Source of the DNA: Algoriphagus boseongensis
Lineage (GTDB): Bacteria > Bacteroidota > Bacteroidia > Cytophagales > Cyclobacteriaceae
Direction: 5' to 3'
Length of the DNA stretch: 64,000 nucleotides
Assembly: GCF_004362805.1 (NCBI RefSeq)
Contig: NZ_SNYF01000005.1
Coordinates: 813,201-877,200 of the forward strand
A program made the position numbers and the translations under genes. The notes beneath the pieces were generated by a model that was given only the letters and a program-made list of their open reading frames with translations, searched no databases and was not told where the DNA came from. This document shows, one piece after another, positions 34,304-42,403 of the stretch (the stretch's first letter is position 1; every line of letters starts with the position of its first letter).

Positions 34304-34903
34304 GTGGAAAATTTGGTAGAACTGGAAATTCTAGGATTATCATCCAACCATTCGCAGTCAGGATCTTTTACCCTGGTCATGGGAGAAGTAGGTGGAACCC
34401 GAAGGTTGCCTATTGTAATCGGAATGTTTGAAGCTCAGGCAATTGCCATCGAGATAGAAAAAATAATTCCGAATAGACCTATGACCCATGATCTTTTCAA
34501 ATCTTTTGCTGAAAGCTTCAAATTCGAAATTGAAAGAATCTTCATTTCCGATATGAAGGAAGGTGTTTTTTACGCCAAAATAATCTGTAAAAGCGGAAAG
34601 TCAGAGGTAGAAATTGACAGCCGTCCGTCTGATGCTATTGCTATTGCGGTAAGATTCAGTGCTCCTATTTTCTGTGCTGAAAAAGTTATGGCAGAAGCTG
34701 CAATTGAATTTACTGAGGAAGAAAGCAAAGCAGAAGAGAAAAGCGAGACCAAGACTCCAGTTCAAAAAGTTTCATCCAAAAAGGAAGGATCACTTAAAGA
34801 TTACAGCCTTGACAAGCTTAACCAGCTTTTAGAAAAGGCAATTAACAATGAGGATTACGAAAAAGCAGCCCGGATAAGGGATGAAATAAATAAGCGAAAT
34901 TGA
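34304..34903 (+). CDS. Bifunctional nuclease (DUF151) family protein with UvrB/C-like motif
   Basis: 199 residues from a GTG start (34304), five bases after the etfA stop. The DUF151/BFN domain (about 1-135) shows VMGEVGGTRRLPIVIGMFEAQAIAI-type and SRPSDAIAIAVR blocks. A Lys/Glu-rich linker (about 135-165) leads to a C-terminal UVR motif (LEKAINNEDYEKAARIRDEIN). The linked UVR motif suggests contact with a nucleic-acid-repair or transcription partner. Cotranscription with etfBA is likely and its terminator follows. Homologous BFN proteins have been reported to act in RNA/DNA cleavage. Confidence 0.87.
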   Translation: MENLVELEILGLSSNHSQSGSFTLVMGEVGGTRRLPIVIGMFEAQAIAIEIEKIIPNRPMTHDLFKSFAESFKFEIERIFISDMKEGVFYAKIICKSGKSEVEIDSRPSDAIAIAVRFSAPIFCAEKVMAEAAIEFTEEESKAEEKSETKTPVQKVSSKKEGSLKDYSLDKLNQLLEKAINNEDYEKAARIRDEINKRN

Positions 34904-34911
34904 TCTTAAAT

Positions 34912-34940
34912 AAAGCCCTGATTTTTTCAGGGCTTTTTTC
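34912..34940 (+). terminator. Terminator of the etfBA operon
   Basis: AAAGCCCTGA (34912-34921) pairs with TCAGGGCTTT (34927-34936) around a five-base loop, followed by T residues. It is nine bases after the DUF151 stop. Confidence 0.9.
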
Positions 34941-34988
34941 TTGTTTGGCTTTGGAGTATTTTTAGCGCTTCGTTTCAAGTTGAACTTC

Positions 34989-36272
34989 ATGGATTATATC
35001 AGAGGTGCTTTAGGGCTAGCCGTAATTATTTTCATTGCATTCATTTTTTCAAACAACAGGAAAAGGATAGACTGGAGACTAGTCATTATAGGAATCTCTC
35101 TTCAATTGGTTTTTGGCTTTTTGATCACCCAGGTTGAAATCGTAAAAAATGGGTTTCAATTGCTTTCAGAAGGCTTTGTTAAGTTCCTTAGCTTCAGTGA
35201 GGCTGGTGCAAGATTTATTTTTGGGGATTTAGCAGGGGATAGCTTCGGGTTTATTTTTGCCTTTAAGGTTCTACCTACCATTATCTTCTTCTCTACGGTT
35301 TCAGCAGGACTTTATTATTTAGGTATTTTGCAAAAGATCGTATACGGAATCGCTTGGGTGATGGCTCGTACCATGAGGCTTTCAGGACCAGAATCTCTAT
35401 CTGCTGCAGGGAATATCTTTTTAGGTCAAACTGAGGCTCCATTGCTCGTTCGTCCCTTCATTCCTCAAATGAGTAAGTCAGAATTGATGTGTTTGATGAC
35501 AGGAGGAATGGCTACGATTGCTGGGGGTGTTTTGGCTGGATATGTGGCTTTTTTGGGAGGTGACAGTTTGGAGGAGCAAAGTAAGTTTGCAGCGTATTTA
35601 TTGGGTGCAAGTATTATGAATGCTCCTGCGGCCATCGTCCTTTCAAAGATTTTCATACCTGAAACAGAAAAGGAAATCAAACAAGATAAGCTCGAGGTAA
35701 ATGCTGAAGCGATGGGGGTAAACCTAATCGATGCCATGTCTATTGGTGCAGCTGAAGGTTTGAAATTAGCCTTGAATGTGGGTGGGATGTTGTTGGCGTT
35801 TATTGCGGTTATCGCAGCGATCAATTACGGATTGAGCGGCTTAATCGGAGAATTTACCGGACTCAATGCTTGGGTAAATTCAAGCACTGGAGGGCAATTC
35901 ACAGGTTTTTCATTGGAATATATTTTCGGTCAGATTTTTAGAGTTTTTGCCTGGGTGATTGGAGTGGATTGGGTTGATACTTTGCAGGTTGGAAGCTTGC
36001 TTGGACAGAAAACTGTAATCAATGAGTTTGTTGCATATCTAAGTCTTTCCGAAATGAAAATTGCTGGTACCCTTAGCGAAAAATCTATAGTTATCGCCAC
36101 CTATGCGCTTTGTGGGTTTTCCAATTTCAGTTCCATTGCTATTCAATTGGGAGGAATTTCCATCATTGCTCCAAACCAGCAAGGAAACTTAAGTCGCTTG
36201 GGCCTAAAGTCTCTAATGGCCGCTTCTCTGGCTTGTTTGATGACGGCTACTATTGCGGGAATGTTGTTTTAA
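34989..36272 (+). CDS. NupC-family concentrative nucleoside transporter
   Basis: 427 residues from the ATG at 34989, which is 48 bases after the start of the open frame and marked by MDYIRGALGLAV; the extra upstream part reads into the terminator. About nine membrane segments. CNT/NupC motifs are visible: AAGNIFLGQTEAPLLVRPF, MTGGMATIAGGVLAGYV and GFSNFSSIAIQLGGI. It imports nucleosides with H+ or Na+. It has no partner gene nearby. Confidence 0.92.
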   Translation: MDYIRGALGLAVIIFIAFIFSNNRKRIDWRLVIIGISLQLVFGFLITQVEIVKNGFQLLSEGFVKFLSFSEAGARFIFGDLAGDSFGFIFAFKVLPTIIFFSTVSAGLYYLGILQKIVYGIAWVMARTMRLSGPESLSAAGNIFLGQTEAPLLVRPFIPQMSKSELMCLMTGGMATIAGGVLAGYVAFLGGDSLEEQSKFAAYLLGASIMNAPAAIVLSKIFIPETEKEIKQDKLEVNAEAMGVNLIDAMSIGAAEGLKLALNVGGMLLAFIAVIAAINYGLSGLIGEFTGLNAWVNSSTGGQFTGFSLEYIFGQIFRVFAWVIGVDWVDTLQVGSLLGQKTVINEFVAYLSLSEMKIAGTLSEKSIVIATYALCGFSNFSSIAIQLGGISIIAPNQQGNLSRLGLKSLMAASLACLMTATIAGMLF

Positions 36273-36279
36273 GGATTCT

Positions 36280-36416
36280 AAGTACAAAGTATCTAGTAGG
36301 ATCATTCTAGATTTGTATAAATTGAAAAAGCTCGATTTCAATCTGAAATCGAGCTTTTTCTTTATCAAAGGGAGTTTTTTTCTTGATACTTGATACCAGC
36401 ATCTAGATACTAATTC
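36280..36416. repeat. Word array around a strong terminator
   Basis: Left part: AGTACAAAGTATCTAGTAGG (36281-36300). Right part: TTGATACTTGATACC (36383-36397) and ATCTAGATACTAATTCCTAC (36401-36420), which repeats TATC/TAGATAC words and carries an inverse of AGTATCTAGTAGG. A canonical terminator (36324-36360) lies between the two word blocks. Confidence 0.6.
36324..36363. terminator. Bidirectional terminator between NupC and M28 genes
   Basis: GAAAAAGCTCGATTTCA (36324-36340) pairs perfectly with TGAAATCGAGCTTTTTC (36344-36360) around a three-base loop, with T residues beyond. Confidence 0.92.
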
Positions 36417-37877
36417 CTACTTTCCATACAACTGCTTACTAGCCTCCTCATATTTATCTCCTGCTTTCCAAACTGGCTTTTGATCCCAATTGGCAATCTT
36501 TTGAGCAGCTAATATATAGGCCTTCCAATAGACTTGAGCGTAATCCAAGTCGAAACTTTCTACCTGGTCTGCTGCTTTGTGGTAGTATTTCTGAATCTCA
36601 TCATCAAAGGCGGTAAAGCCTAGGGAGAAAGTAGGAGCTGGAATTCCTTTTCTTGCAAAGTTTACATTGTCAGAGCGGTCATATAATCCCTGCTCTGGTG
36701 CCGGATCTGAAACGGCTTTGACGCCAAATTCCTGGGCTGCTTCTTCCATCATAAAATCAGCGCTTGTTCTTCCCAAGCCAATCACGGTGATGATTGAAGT
36801 ATCGTTATAACCTGCTCCGTCAATATTTAGATTATAAACAATCTGATTTAAAGGAATCAGAGGATTATTGGCAAAATAAGCACTGCCCAATAGGCCTTTT
36901 TCTTCTGCAGTCCAAAGTGCCAATAGAATTGAACGCTTTGGAGGGTTTTGAGCGAAATACTTTGCAGCATTTAGAACTGCCACAGTTCCAATAGCATTGT
37001 CTCTGGTACCGTTGTAAATCGAATCGCCTTTTGCATCAGGAGTTCCTACTCCCACATGGTCATAGTGCGCAGAAAGAAGAATAAATTCATTCTTAAGAAC
37101 CGGATCTGTTCCCTCGATCCATGCTAAGATGTTTTTGCCTTCTACAGAAGTATTTTTCTTTCCTTCTACTTGAATGGAAGCGGTTTTCAATTTATCAGGA
37201 GTTAAGGTGTTTTTCTGATCTTCAACCCACATGTAGGTCAAGTCACTTGCTGCTCCCTGATCCAATGTTAGTTGAGTCCGGTTTAAAAAATTAGAAACCA
37301 ATTGCCAAGGAACTGATGGGGCATTAAATTTTTCGATGATAGCCACAGCTCCAGCTTCTTTAGCTCTCATGGTCTTTTCTCTACCGAGGGCAAATAGATC
37401 GGATGGACTTAGTCTACCCGGAGCACCTACATTGGCTACAGCAATCTTTCCTTTCAAATCTTTTCCCTGAAAATCCTCAGCCGATCCAAATCCGACATCG
37501 ACCAAATCATAGGTACCAGAAAGGGATTTACCATCGATTACCAAGAGGGAAGTTCCTAGGTCAAATTCTTTATCTCCAATGCTTACTTTTCCGGTCTTTG
37601 GAGGGGAGGAAAGGCGAAATGGGATATTCTGATAGTAACCTTCAGCTCCCGGAACATTCTTGGTTCCATAGGCTTCGAGTTGTTTGGCGATATAGGAATA
37701 CGCCAATTTCATTTCTGGTCGAGCGGGGTCTCTACCCATTAGCTCATCAGAAGACAAATAAGTCAAATGACTGATGGCTTCTTTTCCATCAAATTTCTTT
37801 TCAATATCCTGTTTTTGGGCAAAAGTAAGGGAACTTGCAGCCATGAATAGGCTTAGTGTCAAGGTGGTTTTATTCAT
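36417..37877 (-). CDS. Secreted M28 family zinc peptidase with PA domain
   Basis: 486 residues with a signal peptide (about 1-20, AASSLTFAQ). A protease-associated (PA) insert occupies about 100-250 (VDVGFGSAEDFQGKDLKGKI). The M28 catalytic site includes LLSAHYDHVG, NGTRDNAIGT (bridging Asp), WTAEEKGLLGS (Glu pair) and NLNIDGAGYN. It is a different paralogue from the M28 enzyme at 15826-17172, which carries an Fn3-like domain instead. Probable periplasmic or secreted aminopeptidase. Confidence 0.93.
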   Translation of the reverse strand: MNKTTLTLSLFMAASSLTFAQKQDIEKKFDGKEAISHLTYLSSDELMGRDPARPEMKLAYSYIAKQLEAYGTKNVPGAEGYYQNIPFRLSSPPKTGKVSIGDKEFDLGTSLLVIDGKSLSGTYDLVDVGFGSAEDFQGKDLKGKIAVANVGAPGRLSPSDLFALGREKTMRAKEAGAVAIIEKFNAPSVPWQLVSNFLNRTQLTLDQGAASDLTYMWVEDQKNTLTPDKLKTASIQVEGKKNTSVEGKNILAWIEGTDPVLKNEFILLSAHYDHVGVGTPDAKGDSIYNGTRDNAIGTVAVLNAAKYFAQNPPKRSILLALWTAEEKGLLGSAYFANNPLIPLNQIVYNLNIDGAGYNDTSIITVIGLGRTSADFMMEEAAQEFGVKAVSDPAPEQGLYDRSDNVNFARKGIPAPTFSLGFTAFDDEIQKYYHKAADQVESFDLDYAQVYWKAYILAAQKIANWDQKPVWKAGDKYEEASKQLYGK

Positions 37878-37927
37878 AGGGTAATTATTGTATGGGTCTA
37901 AAGTAAGTCAATTTCCTCGTTTTGGTT

Positions 37928-38638
37928 TTAGCCATTCAGGATTTCAGATGGATTCCAGGTCAAATCCTTTATAATTTTTTGAAAATGAAGGGGAGGAGGG
38001 CAGGAAAGTGAGATTTTTTTTCCGGTCAAAGGATGCTCAAAACTTAACTTCCAGGCGTGGAGAAGCAGGTTTTGAAGGCCGAATTGCTTCTCGAAAAAAA
38101 TGTTCTGCTTATTATCTCCGTGCTTTTTATCTCCAATAATGTAATGCCGAATATGAGCCAAATGCCTACGAATCTGATGAGTTCTCCCAGTCAATAATTC
38201 AATCTCTAGCAAGCTATACCGACTCGTAGGATAGCGTCCTGTTGAATTGAAGGAAATTTCCGATTCAGCCAAAACCCTATACTTGGTTTGAGCTTCTTGA
38301 AGCTTTTTGGATCGTTCGCTTTGCAGGGGATGATCGATTAATCCTTCTTTTTCCTTTGGAATTCCTCTGGCTATTGTCAGGTAATTTTTCTGTACCTCCC
38401 TTTCCATGAATTTAGCTTTGAGTGCAGGTAAAATGTCCTCATTTTTTGCAAAAAGAAGAATACCGCTGGTTGCTCGATCCAATCGATGTACCGGAGAAAC
38501 CCATGATCCTATCTGATCCCTGAGTTGAATAAGGGCGTTTTCATCCTCTCCATAAGCCTGTCTAGTCCGGTGAACCAAAAGCCCAGCTGGCTTATCGATA
38601 ATTACCAGATTTTCGTCTTCAAAGAGGATTTCAAGCAT
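37928..38638 (-). CDS. RluA-family RNA pseudouridine synthase
   Basis: 236 residues, without an S4 domain. The catalytic aspartate lies in VHRLDRATSGILLFAK, and TGRTHQIRRHLAHI is the second family motif. The size and lack of S4 fit the TruC/RluA branch that modifies tRNA or rRNA uridine; the exact site cannot be read from sequence. It lies downstream of mnmA on the same strand, separated by the repeat at 38692-38757. Confidence 0.9.
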   Translation of the reverse strand: MLEILFEDENLVIIDKPAGLLVHRTRQAYGEDENALIQLRDQIGSWVSPVHRLDRATSGILLFAKNEDILPALKAKFMEREVQKNYLTIARGIPKEKEGLIDHPLQSERSKKLQEAQTKYRVLAESEISFNSTGRYPTSRYSLLEIELLTGRTHQIRRHLAHIRHYIIGDKKHGDNKQNIFFEKQFGLQNLLLHAWKLSFEHPLTGKKISLSCPPPLHFQKIIKDLTWNPSEILNG

Positions 38639-38691
38639 AAACAGTAAATATGGGAAATACTAAGGCGAGACACCGAAATCTATTTTGTTTG

Positions 38692-38757
38692 AAACCACAT
38701 AGGTACATAGATCCTATTTGGGGATAAATTAGTTTTTCTATGTGGCTAATTGGTTAG
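38692..38757. repeat. Inverted copy of the 76-97 word, with its own inverted arm
   Basis: AAACCACATAGGTACATAGAT (38692-38712) is the reverse complement, with one or two differences, of the words at 76-97 and 187-208. A partial inverse copy, CTATGTGGCT, follows about 25 bases later (about 38735-38744), so the region can fold. It lies between mnmA and the pseudouridine synthase gene. Confidence 0.75.
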
Positions 38758-38790
38758 AAAAATTGGTGCTTTTCAATTGTTTGTAATCTT

Positions 38791-40002
38791 TTAGAATATC
38801 GTACCTGAGCCAATGCATTCTTCGCCTTGATACCAAGCTACAAACTGACCAGAGGCTACGCCTTTTTGAGCATTTTCGAAAAGCACATAAAGCCCGTTTT
38901 CTCGCATCAATAAAGTTGCTTTGGAAAGAGGTTGGCGGTATCGGATTCTGGCTTCATATACAGCCGATTCTCCAGCTTGAAGTTTCAAGTCTTCTCTTAT
39001 CCAATGAACCTGATCTTTTTTGACAAATAAACCAAAACGATTCAGGCCTGGATGATCTTCTCCTAAACCGGTATAGATTACGTTTTCCCGGGTATCCGTA
39101 GCAACCACGAAAAGGGGCTTACCTGTTCCTCCCACTTGAAGCCCTTTTCTTTGGCCTACTGTAAAATAATGGGCACCATTGTGCTCACCCAAAACTTTTC
39201 CTTGGTTTGGAGTATAATGAATCGGCAGACAAATCAAATCCAAAGTCTCCTGATCCCAATCCTGGGGTTCAATTCCTGCAGGAACTTTTAGCGTCTCAAA
39301 AACTGGTAAATTTTCAGGGATTTGAATGATTCGACCTTTTTTAGGCTTGAGTTGTTGTTGAAGAAAATCAGGCAATCGGACCTTGCCAATAAAGCAAAGA
39401 CCTTGAGAATCTTTCTTTTCTGCTGTGATCAAATCTGCCTCTTTGGCGATTTTTCTCACTTCTGGCTTTTGCAAATGACCAATTGGGAAAAGTGCCTTGG
39501 ACAACTGCTCCTGTGAGAGTTGGCAAAGAAAATAGCTCTGATCTTTGTTAGGATCCGCTCCGGCAATCAATTGATAAACAGGTTTTCCATCAACCGAAAT
39601 CTCTCTTTTTTGGCAATAATGACCCGTGGCTACAAAATCTGCTTTGAGCTTTTGAGCTGCTTTCAGGAAAATATCAAATTTGATTTCCCGGTTACAAAGG
39701 ATATCTGGATTAGGAGTCCGTCCGGCTTCGTATTCCGAAAACATGTAATCCACGATTCTTTCACGATATTCTTCACTTAGGTCTATAGCTTGGAAGGGGA
39801 TTCCCAGTTTTTCTGCCACTAGCATGGCGTCAGTGGAGTCTTCCATCCAAGGACATTCATTGGAGATGGTGACGGATTCATCGTGCCAGTTTTTCATAAA
39901 CATGCCGATGACTTCGTATCCCCGATCTAAAAGTAATTTGGCTGCAACACTGCTGTCTACGCCTCCTGAGAGACCGACAACTACTCGAGGTTTTGTCTTC
40001 AT
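38791..40002 (-). CDS. mnmA: tRNA-specific 2-thiouridylase MnmA
   Basis: 403 residues. ATP-pyrophosphatase P-loop [12 protein letters not shown] at the N-terminus; catalytic cysteines in [13 protein letters not shown] and [22 protein letters not shown] and [11 protein letters not shown] mark the RNA-binding region. It thiolates U34 of tRNAs for Lys, Glu and Gln. Monocistronic. The start [14 protein letters not shown] is the natural one. Confidence 0.96.
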   Translation of the reverse strand: MKTKPRVVVGLSGGVDSSVAAKLLLDRGYEVIGMFMKNWHDESVTISNECPWMEDSTDAMLVAEKLGIPFQAIDLSEEYRERIVDYMFSEYEAGRTPNPDILCNREIKFDIFLKAAQKLKADFVATGHYCQKREISVDGKPVYQLIAGADPNKDQSYFLCQLSQEQLSKALFPIGHLQKPEVRKIAKEADLITAEKKDSQGLCFIGKVRLPDFLQQQLKPKKGRIIQIPENLPVFETLKVPAGIEPQDWDQETLDLICLPIHYTPNQGKVLGEHNGAHYFTVGQRKGLQVGGTGKPLFVVATDTRENVIYTGLGEDHPGLNRFGLFVKKDQVHWIREDLKLQAGESAVYEARIRYRQPLSKATLLMRENGLYVLFENAQKGVASGQFVAWYQGEECIGSGTIF

Positions 40003-40082
40003 AGGTAATAATTAATGGATTAAAGGTCCATTAGGTTACGTGATGGAAACGATAATTTCCTTAGAATAAGTTCACGAAGGTA

Positions 40083-40182
40083 TGGAATTGAAAGATTGAA
40101 AAATTGTAACATTGAAAAATTGATTGGGAAGGATTCTTATGGATTATTTTCCAATTTTGAAATATTCCAATATTCCAATCGA
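40083..40182. repeat. AT-rich word array upstream of the ArfB-like gene
   Basis: Words ATTGAAAGATTGAAAAATTG and CATTGAAAAATTGATTGG (about 40086-40126) face an inverted block CCAATTTTGAAATATTCC followed by AATATTCCAATCG (about 40150-40181). The array lies in the 5' extension of the open frame and ends at the ATG at 40183. It looks like the word-type repeats elsewhere in the window. Confidence 0.6.
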
Positions 40183-40602
40183 ATGAATTCCCTCTTCCAA
40201 CGAATTACTTCCGGGGCTTTTTTACCTGAACTTCAGTTCCAGACTTCCAGAAGTGGGGGGCCTGGAGGACAAAATGTCAACAAGGTGGAAACTAAGGTTC
40301 AATTGAGGTTTGATGTCAATAATTCTGTTGTTTTAAATGAGGAAGAAAAGTTGACTTTGCTTCAAAAAGCAAAAAATAAGATTGATCAAGAGGGTTTTCT
40401 ACAATTGATGTCTCAGGAAAAGCGTTCCCAAATCCAAAACAAGGAATTGGTGATCAAGAAATTTTATGATCTTCTGAAAACAGTTTTTGCAAAGAAAAAA
40501 ATCCGGAAAGCCACCAAACCCAGTAAAGGAGCAATCGAAGACCGATTAAAGAAAAAAAAGGCCCTCTCTGAAAAGAAGGCCAATAGAAAATGGAAGCCTT
40601 AA
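40183..40602 (+). CDS. ArfB-like peptidyl-tRNA hydrolase (alternative rescue factor B)
   Basis: 139 residues from the ATG at 40183; an upstream in-frame ATG at 40096 reads through the repeat. The class I release-factor GGQ motif appears in SRSGGPGGQNVNKVETK, and a basic C-terminal tail (KKIRKATKPSKGAIEDRLKK) matches the mRNA-channel tail of ArfB/YaeJ. It hydrolyses peptidyl-tRNA on stalled ribosomes. The PepSY gene abuts it with no gap (convergent). Confidence 0.9.
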   Translation: MNSLFQRITSGAFLPELQFQTSRSGGPGGQNVNKVETKVQLRFDVNNSVVLNEEEKLTLLQKAKNKIDQEGFLQLMSQEKRSQIQNKELVIKKFYDLLKTVFAKKKIRKATKPSKGAIEDRLKKKKALSEKKANRKWKP

Positions 40603-41292
40603 TCAGGCTTTTTTCTTTTTCTTCATAGTCATAAAGAACAGGGTAAAGCCCGAAACGATGGTAGCCATCCCAAATAATGAAAAGGCTCTTAATAGGAGAT
40701 TGTTAAAATTGTCTCGGCCTGCATAATCCATGGTGTGAAACATCCATAAAAAGTCAAACCATCTCCAACTACTATGTCTCACTCGCTCGAAATTTCCACT
40801 TTTGGCATCGATATATGCAACTAAATTTTCTGGGTGATCAAAGTGAATCGCCCAAGCGGGTAGGGGTCTTCCTCGATATTCGTGATGTGCTCCCGTTTCG
40901 GTGAGATATTCAGCCTCTTTAATCCCAAAATCTCCTTTGATATAGATTTTTGCAATTTCTTTGGCTTCCTCTTCGGTGATTTCACCTTTAAGTTCCCCAG
41001 TCTGGGCATTGAATAGTTTTTCCTCATTCACCCAATAGTGAGGTTGGTGACGGACAAATCTCAATTCCAGAGTCAAAATTTCTAAAGTAGAATCGAGTGA
41101 AGCTGGATCAACAAGATTAGATGCAGTCATATGCATCATATGATCCTGATGGAAATGATCTCCGTGAATTTCATCGATATCAGTCCAGGAAAAATAAAGT
41201 CCAGAAAGCGTCCAAAAGAAAAACTGAATCCCGATAAATACTCCGAGAAATCGGTGAATTCTTCTGGTATAGTATTGCTTGTTTTTTCTCAT
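40603..41292 (-). CDS. PepSY-domain membrane protein
   Basis: 229 residues. Basic start RRIHRFLGVFIGIQFFFWTL gives a first membrane span (about 15-35), a His-rich extracytoplasmic loop begins with DEIHGDHFHQDHMMH (about 43-56), and a PepSY-like region contains ITEEEAKEIAKIYIKGD. A second span lies near 205-222, followed by a Lys-rich tail. The PepSY_TM family is often iron- or metal-linked and reductase-like. The local histidine density may bind metal. It is the 3' gene of the copper block, on the same strand. Confidence 0.82.
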   Translation of the reverse strand: MRKNKQYYTRRIHRFLGVFIGIQFFFWTLSGLYFSWTDIDEIHGDHFHQDHMMHMTASNLVDPASLDSTLEILTLELRFVRHQPHYWVNEEKLFNAQTGELKGEITEEEAKEIAKIYIKGDFGIKEAEYLTETGAHHEYRGRPLPAWAIHFDHPENLVAYIDAKSGNFERVRHSSWRWFDFLWMFHTMDYAGRDNFNNLLLRAFSLFGMATIVSGFTLFFMTMKKKKKA

Positions 41293-41313
41293 GCTGGGTG
41301 GGGAAAGAGAAAC

Positions 41314-41745
41314 TTACTTTTTGGGCTCAGTTTCGAAATACAAATGATAATGTTTGCTGCATCCAGGATTGAAGCTGGATTTGCAATGAGGGCAGGTATT
41401 GTTGGAATCCATGTATTCCTGGATACCTAATTCATTTCCACAAACTCCACAAAGAATTGCCTTTTGGTTAAACTCAGTCTTTGGCCAAACTTGATGTTCA
41501 TGGTCAGCTTCTTCTTCATGGCAGGAAAAGCATGGGTAATACTTATCACAGCATTTGAATTTGATGGCAATGATATCCAATTCTGAATGCCAATGAACGC
41601 AGCGAGTCTGGTTGTCGACGGGTTTACCAAAGACATTAATTCCACGGATTTGGGAGACTTTGAGTGGTTCCAATACTTTTTCTTGAGCTAAAGAAGACCA
41701 AGAAAGCAAGAATAATAAACCGAAAAGAAAGGTGATTCTAGGCAT
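41314..41745 (-). CDS. Secreted CHY zinc-finger protein
   Basis: 143 residues. A clear signal peptide (about 1-20, LLSWSSLAQ) precedes a CHY-type zinc finger: RCVHWHSELDIIAIKFKCC, YYPCFSCHEE, CGVCGNELG and CPHCKSSFNPGCSKHYHLYF. Family members are usually cytosolic or mitochondrial-space proteins; an exported version in a metal-efflux block is unusual. It probably binds metal or redox cycles its cysteines in the periplasm. It is 21 bases upstream of the PepSY gene on the same strand. Confidence 0.85.
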   Translation of the reverse strand: MPRITFLFGLLFLLSWSSLAQEKVLEPLKVSQIRGINVFGKPVDNQTRCVHWHSELDIIAIKFKCCDKYYPCFSCHEEEADHEHQVWPKTEFNQKAILCGVCGNELGIQEYMDSNNTCPHCKSSFNPGCSKHYHLYFETEPKK

Positions 41746-41763
41746 GATGAGGATATAAATTCA

Positions 41764-41794
41764 GAAAGCGAACTCAATAATAAAGTTCGCTTTC
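41764..41794 (-). terminator. Hairpin between CHY and DUF3347 genes
   Basis: GAAAGCGAACT (41764-41774) and AGTTCGCTTTC (41784-41794) form a perfect 11-bp stem with a nine-base loop. It is 9 bases downstream of the DUF3347 lipoprotein stop. The U-run is weak, so it may be a partial terminator or a stabilising hairpin. Confidence 0.5.
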
Positions 41795-41803
41795 CAATCG
41801 AAA

Positions 41804-42379
41804 TTAATTCATTGCGATGGTTTCTTCGACTTTTCCGCAAGTCAACATGGAACTTCCGAAAAGTGGATTTTTGATATCCTCAGAAGCGCTTAGCCAAATT
41901 CCCCCCGTGTTGTTCTTGTACATAGGGCAATATTGTTGGTAAAGCGTTCTGTCAGTTCCGGCGATTTTTAGAAGATCCTTCATCACTACGCTAAGGGCTT
42001 GAAAACTTTCTCTTTGCGCAGCAATATCACCACTGCTAAGTTTCTCAGCAAAATCAGTAGCCTCTACTTGCAATCTTTCAAGCTCTTCCAAGTCTTCACC
42101 TTTGGCACTTGCAATATCATAGGATTTTAGCGCAGCTACTAAGTCTTGACTTTTTGCGGCCGCGGTGGCTTGATCATCAGCTACCAAGGCATCTTTGACA
42201 GCCAAATAGGAATCAATTATGGATGAGGTTGTTTTTGATTCAGAAACGGCAGTTGTAATTGCAGTTGAGGCATCTCCAGAAGTATGACCCAAACTTTCGG
42301 CTTCCTGAGAGCCTGATTTTTCTCCGCAGGAGAAGATCAATAGAGAAAGAGATAAGGAAAATAGAATAGACTTTTTCAT
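41804..42379 (-). CDS. DUF3347 lipoprotein, probable periplasmic copper-handling protein
   Basis: 191 residues. Lipobox LLIFSC (Cys about 18) and an acidic linker are followed by a helical DUF3347 domain (about 55-185). The end holds YCPMYKNNTGG and SMLTCGKVEE, giving a Cys-Pro-Met and a later Met-x-x-Cys that look suited to soft-metal binding. The same domain is fused to the C-terminus of the CusB-like protein encoded 24 bases upstream. I infer a role like CusF, feeding metal to the pump. Confidence 0.82.
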   Translation of the reverse strand: MKKSILFSLSLSLLIFSCGEKSGSQEAESLGHTSGDASTAITTAVSESKTTSSIIDSYLAVKDALVADDQATAAAKSQDLVAALKSYDIASAKGEDLEELERLQVEATDFAEKLSSGDIAAQRESFQALSVVMKDLLKIAGTDRTLYQQYCPMYKNNTGGIWLSASEDIKNPLFGSSMLTCGKVEETIAMN

Positions 42380-42403
42380 TTGGTAAAATTAGAGATTGTT
42401 TAT

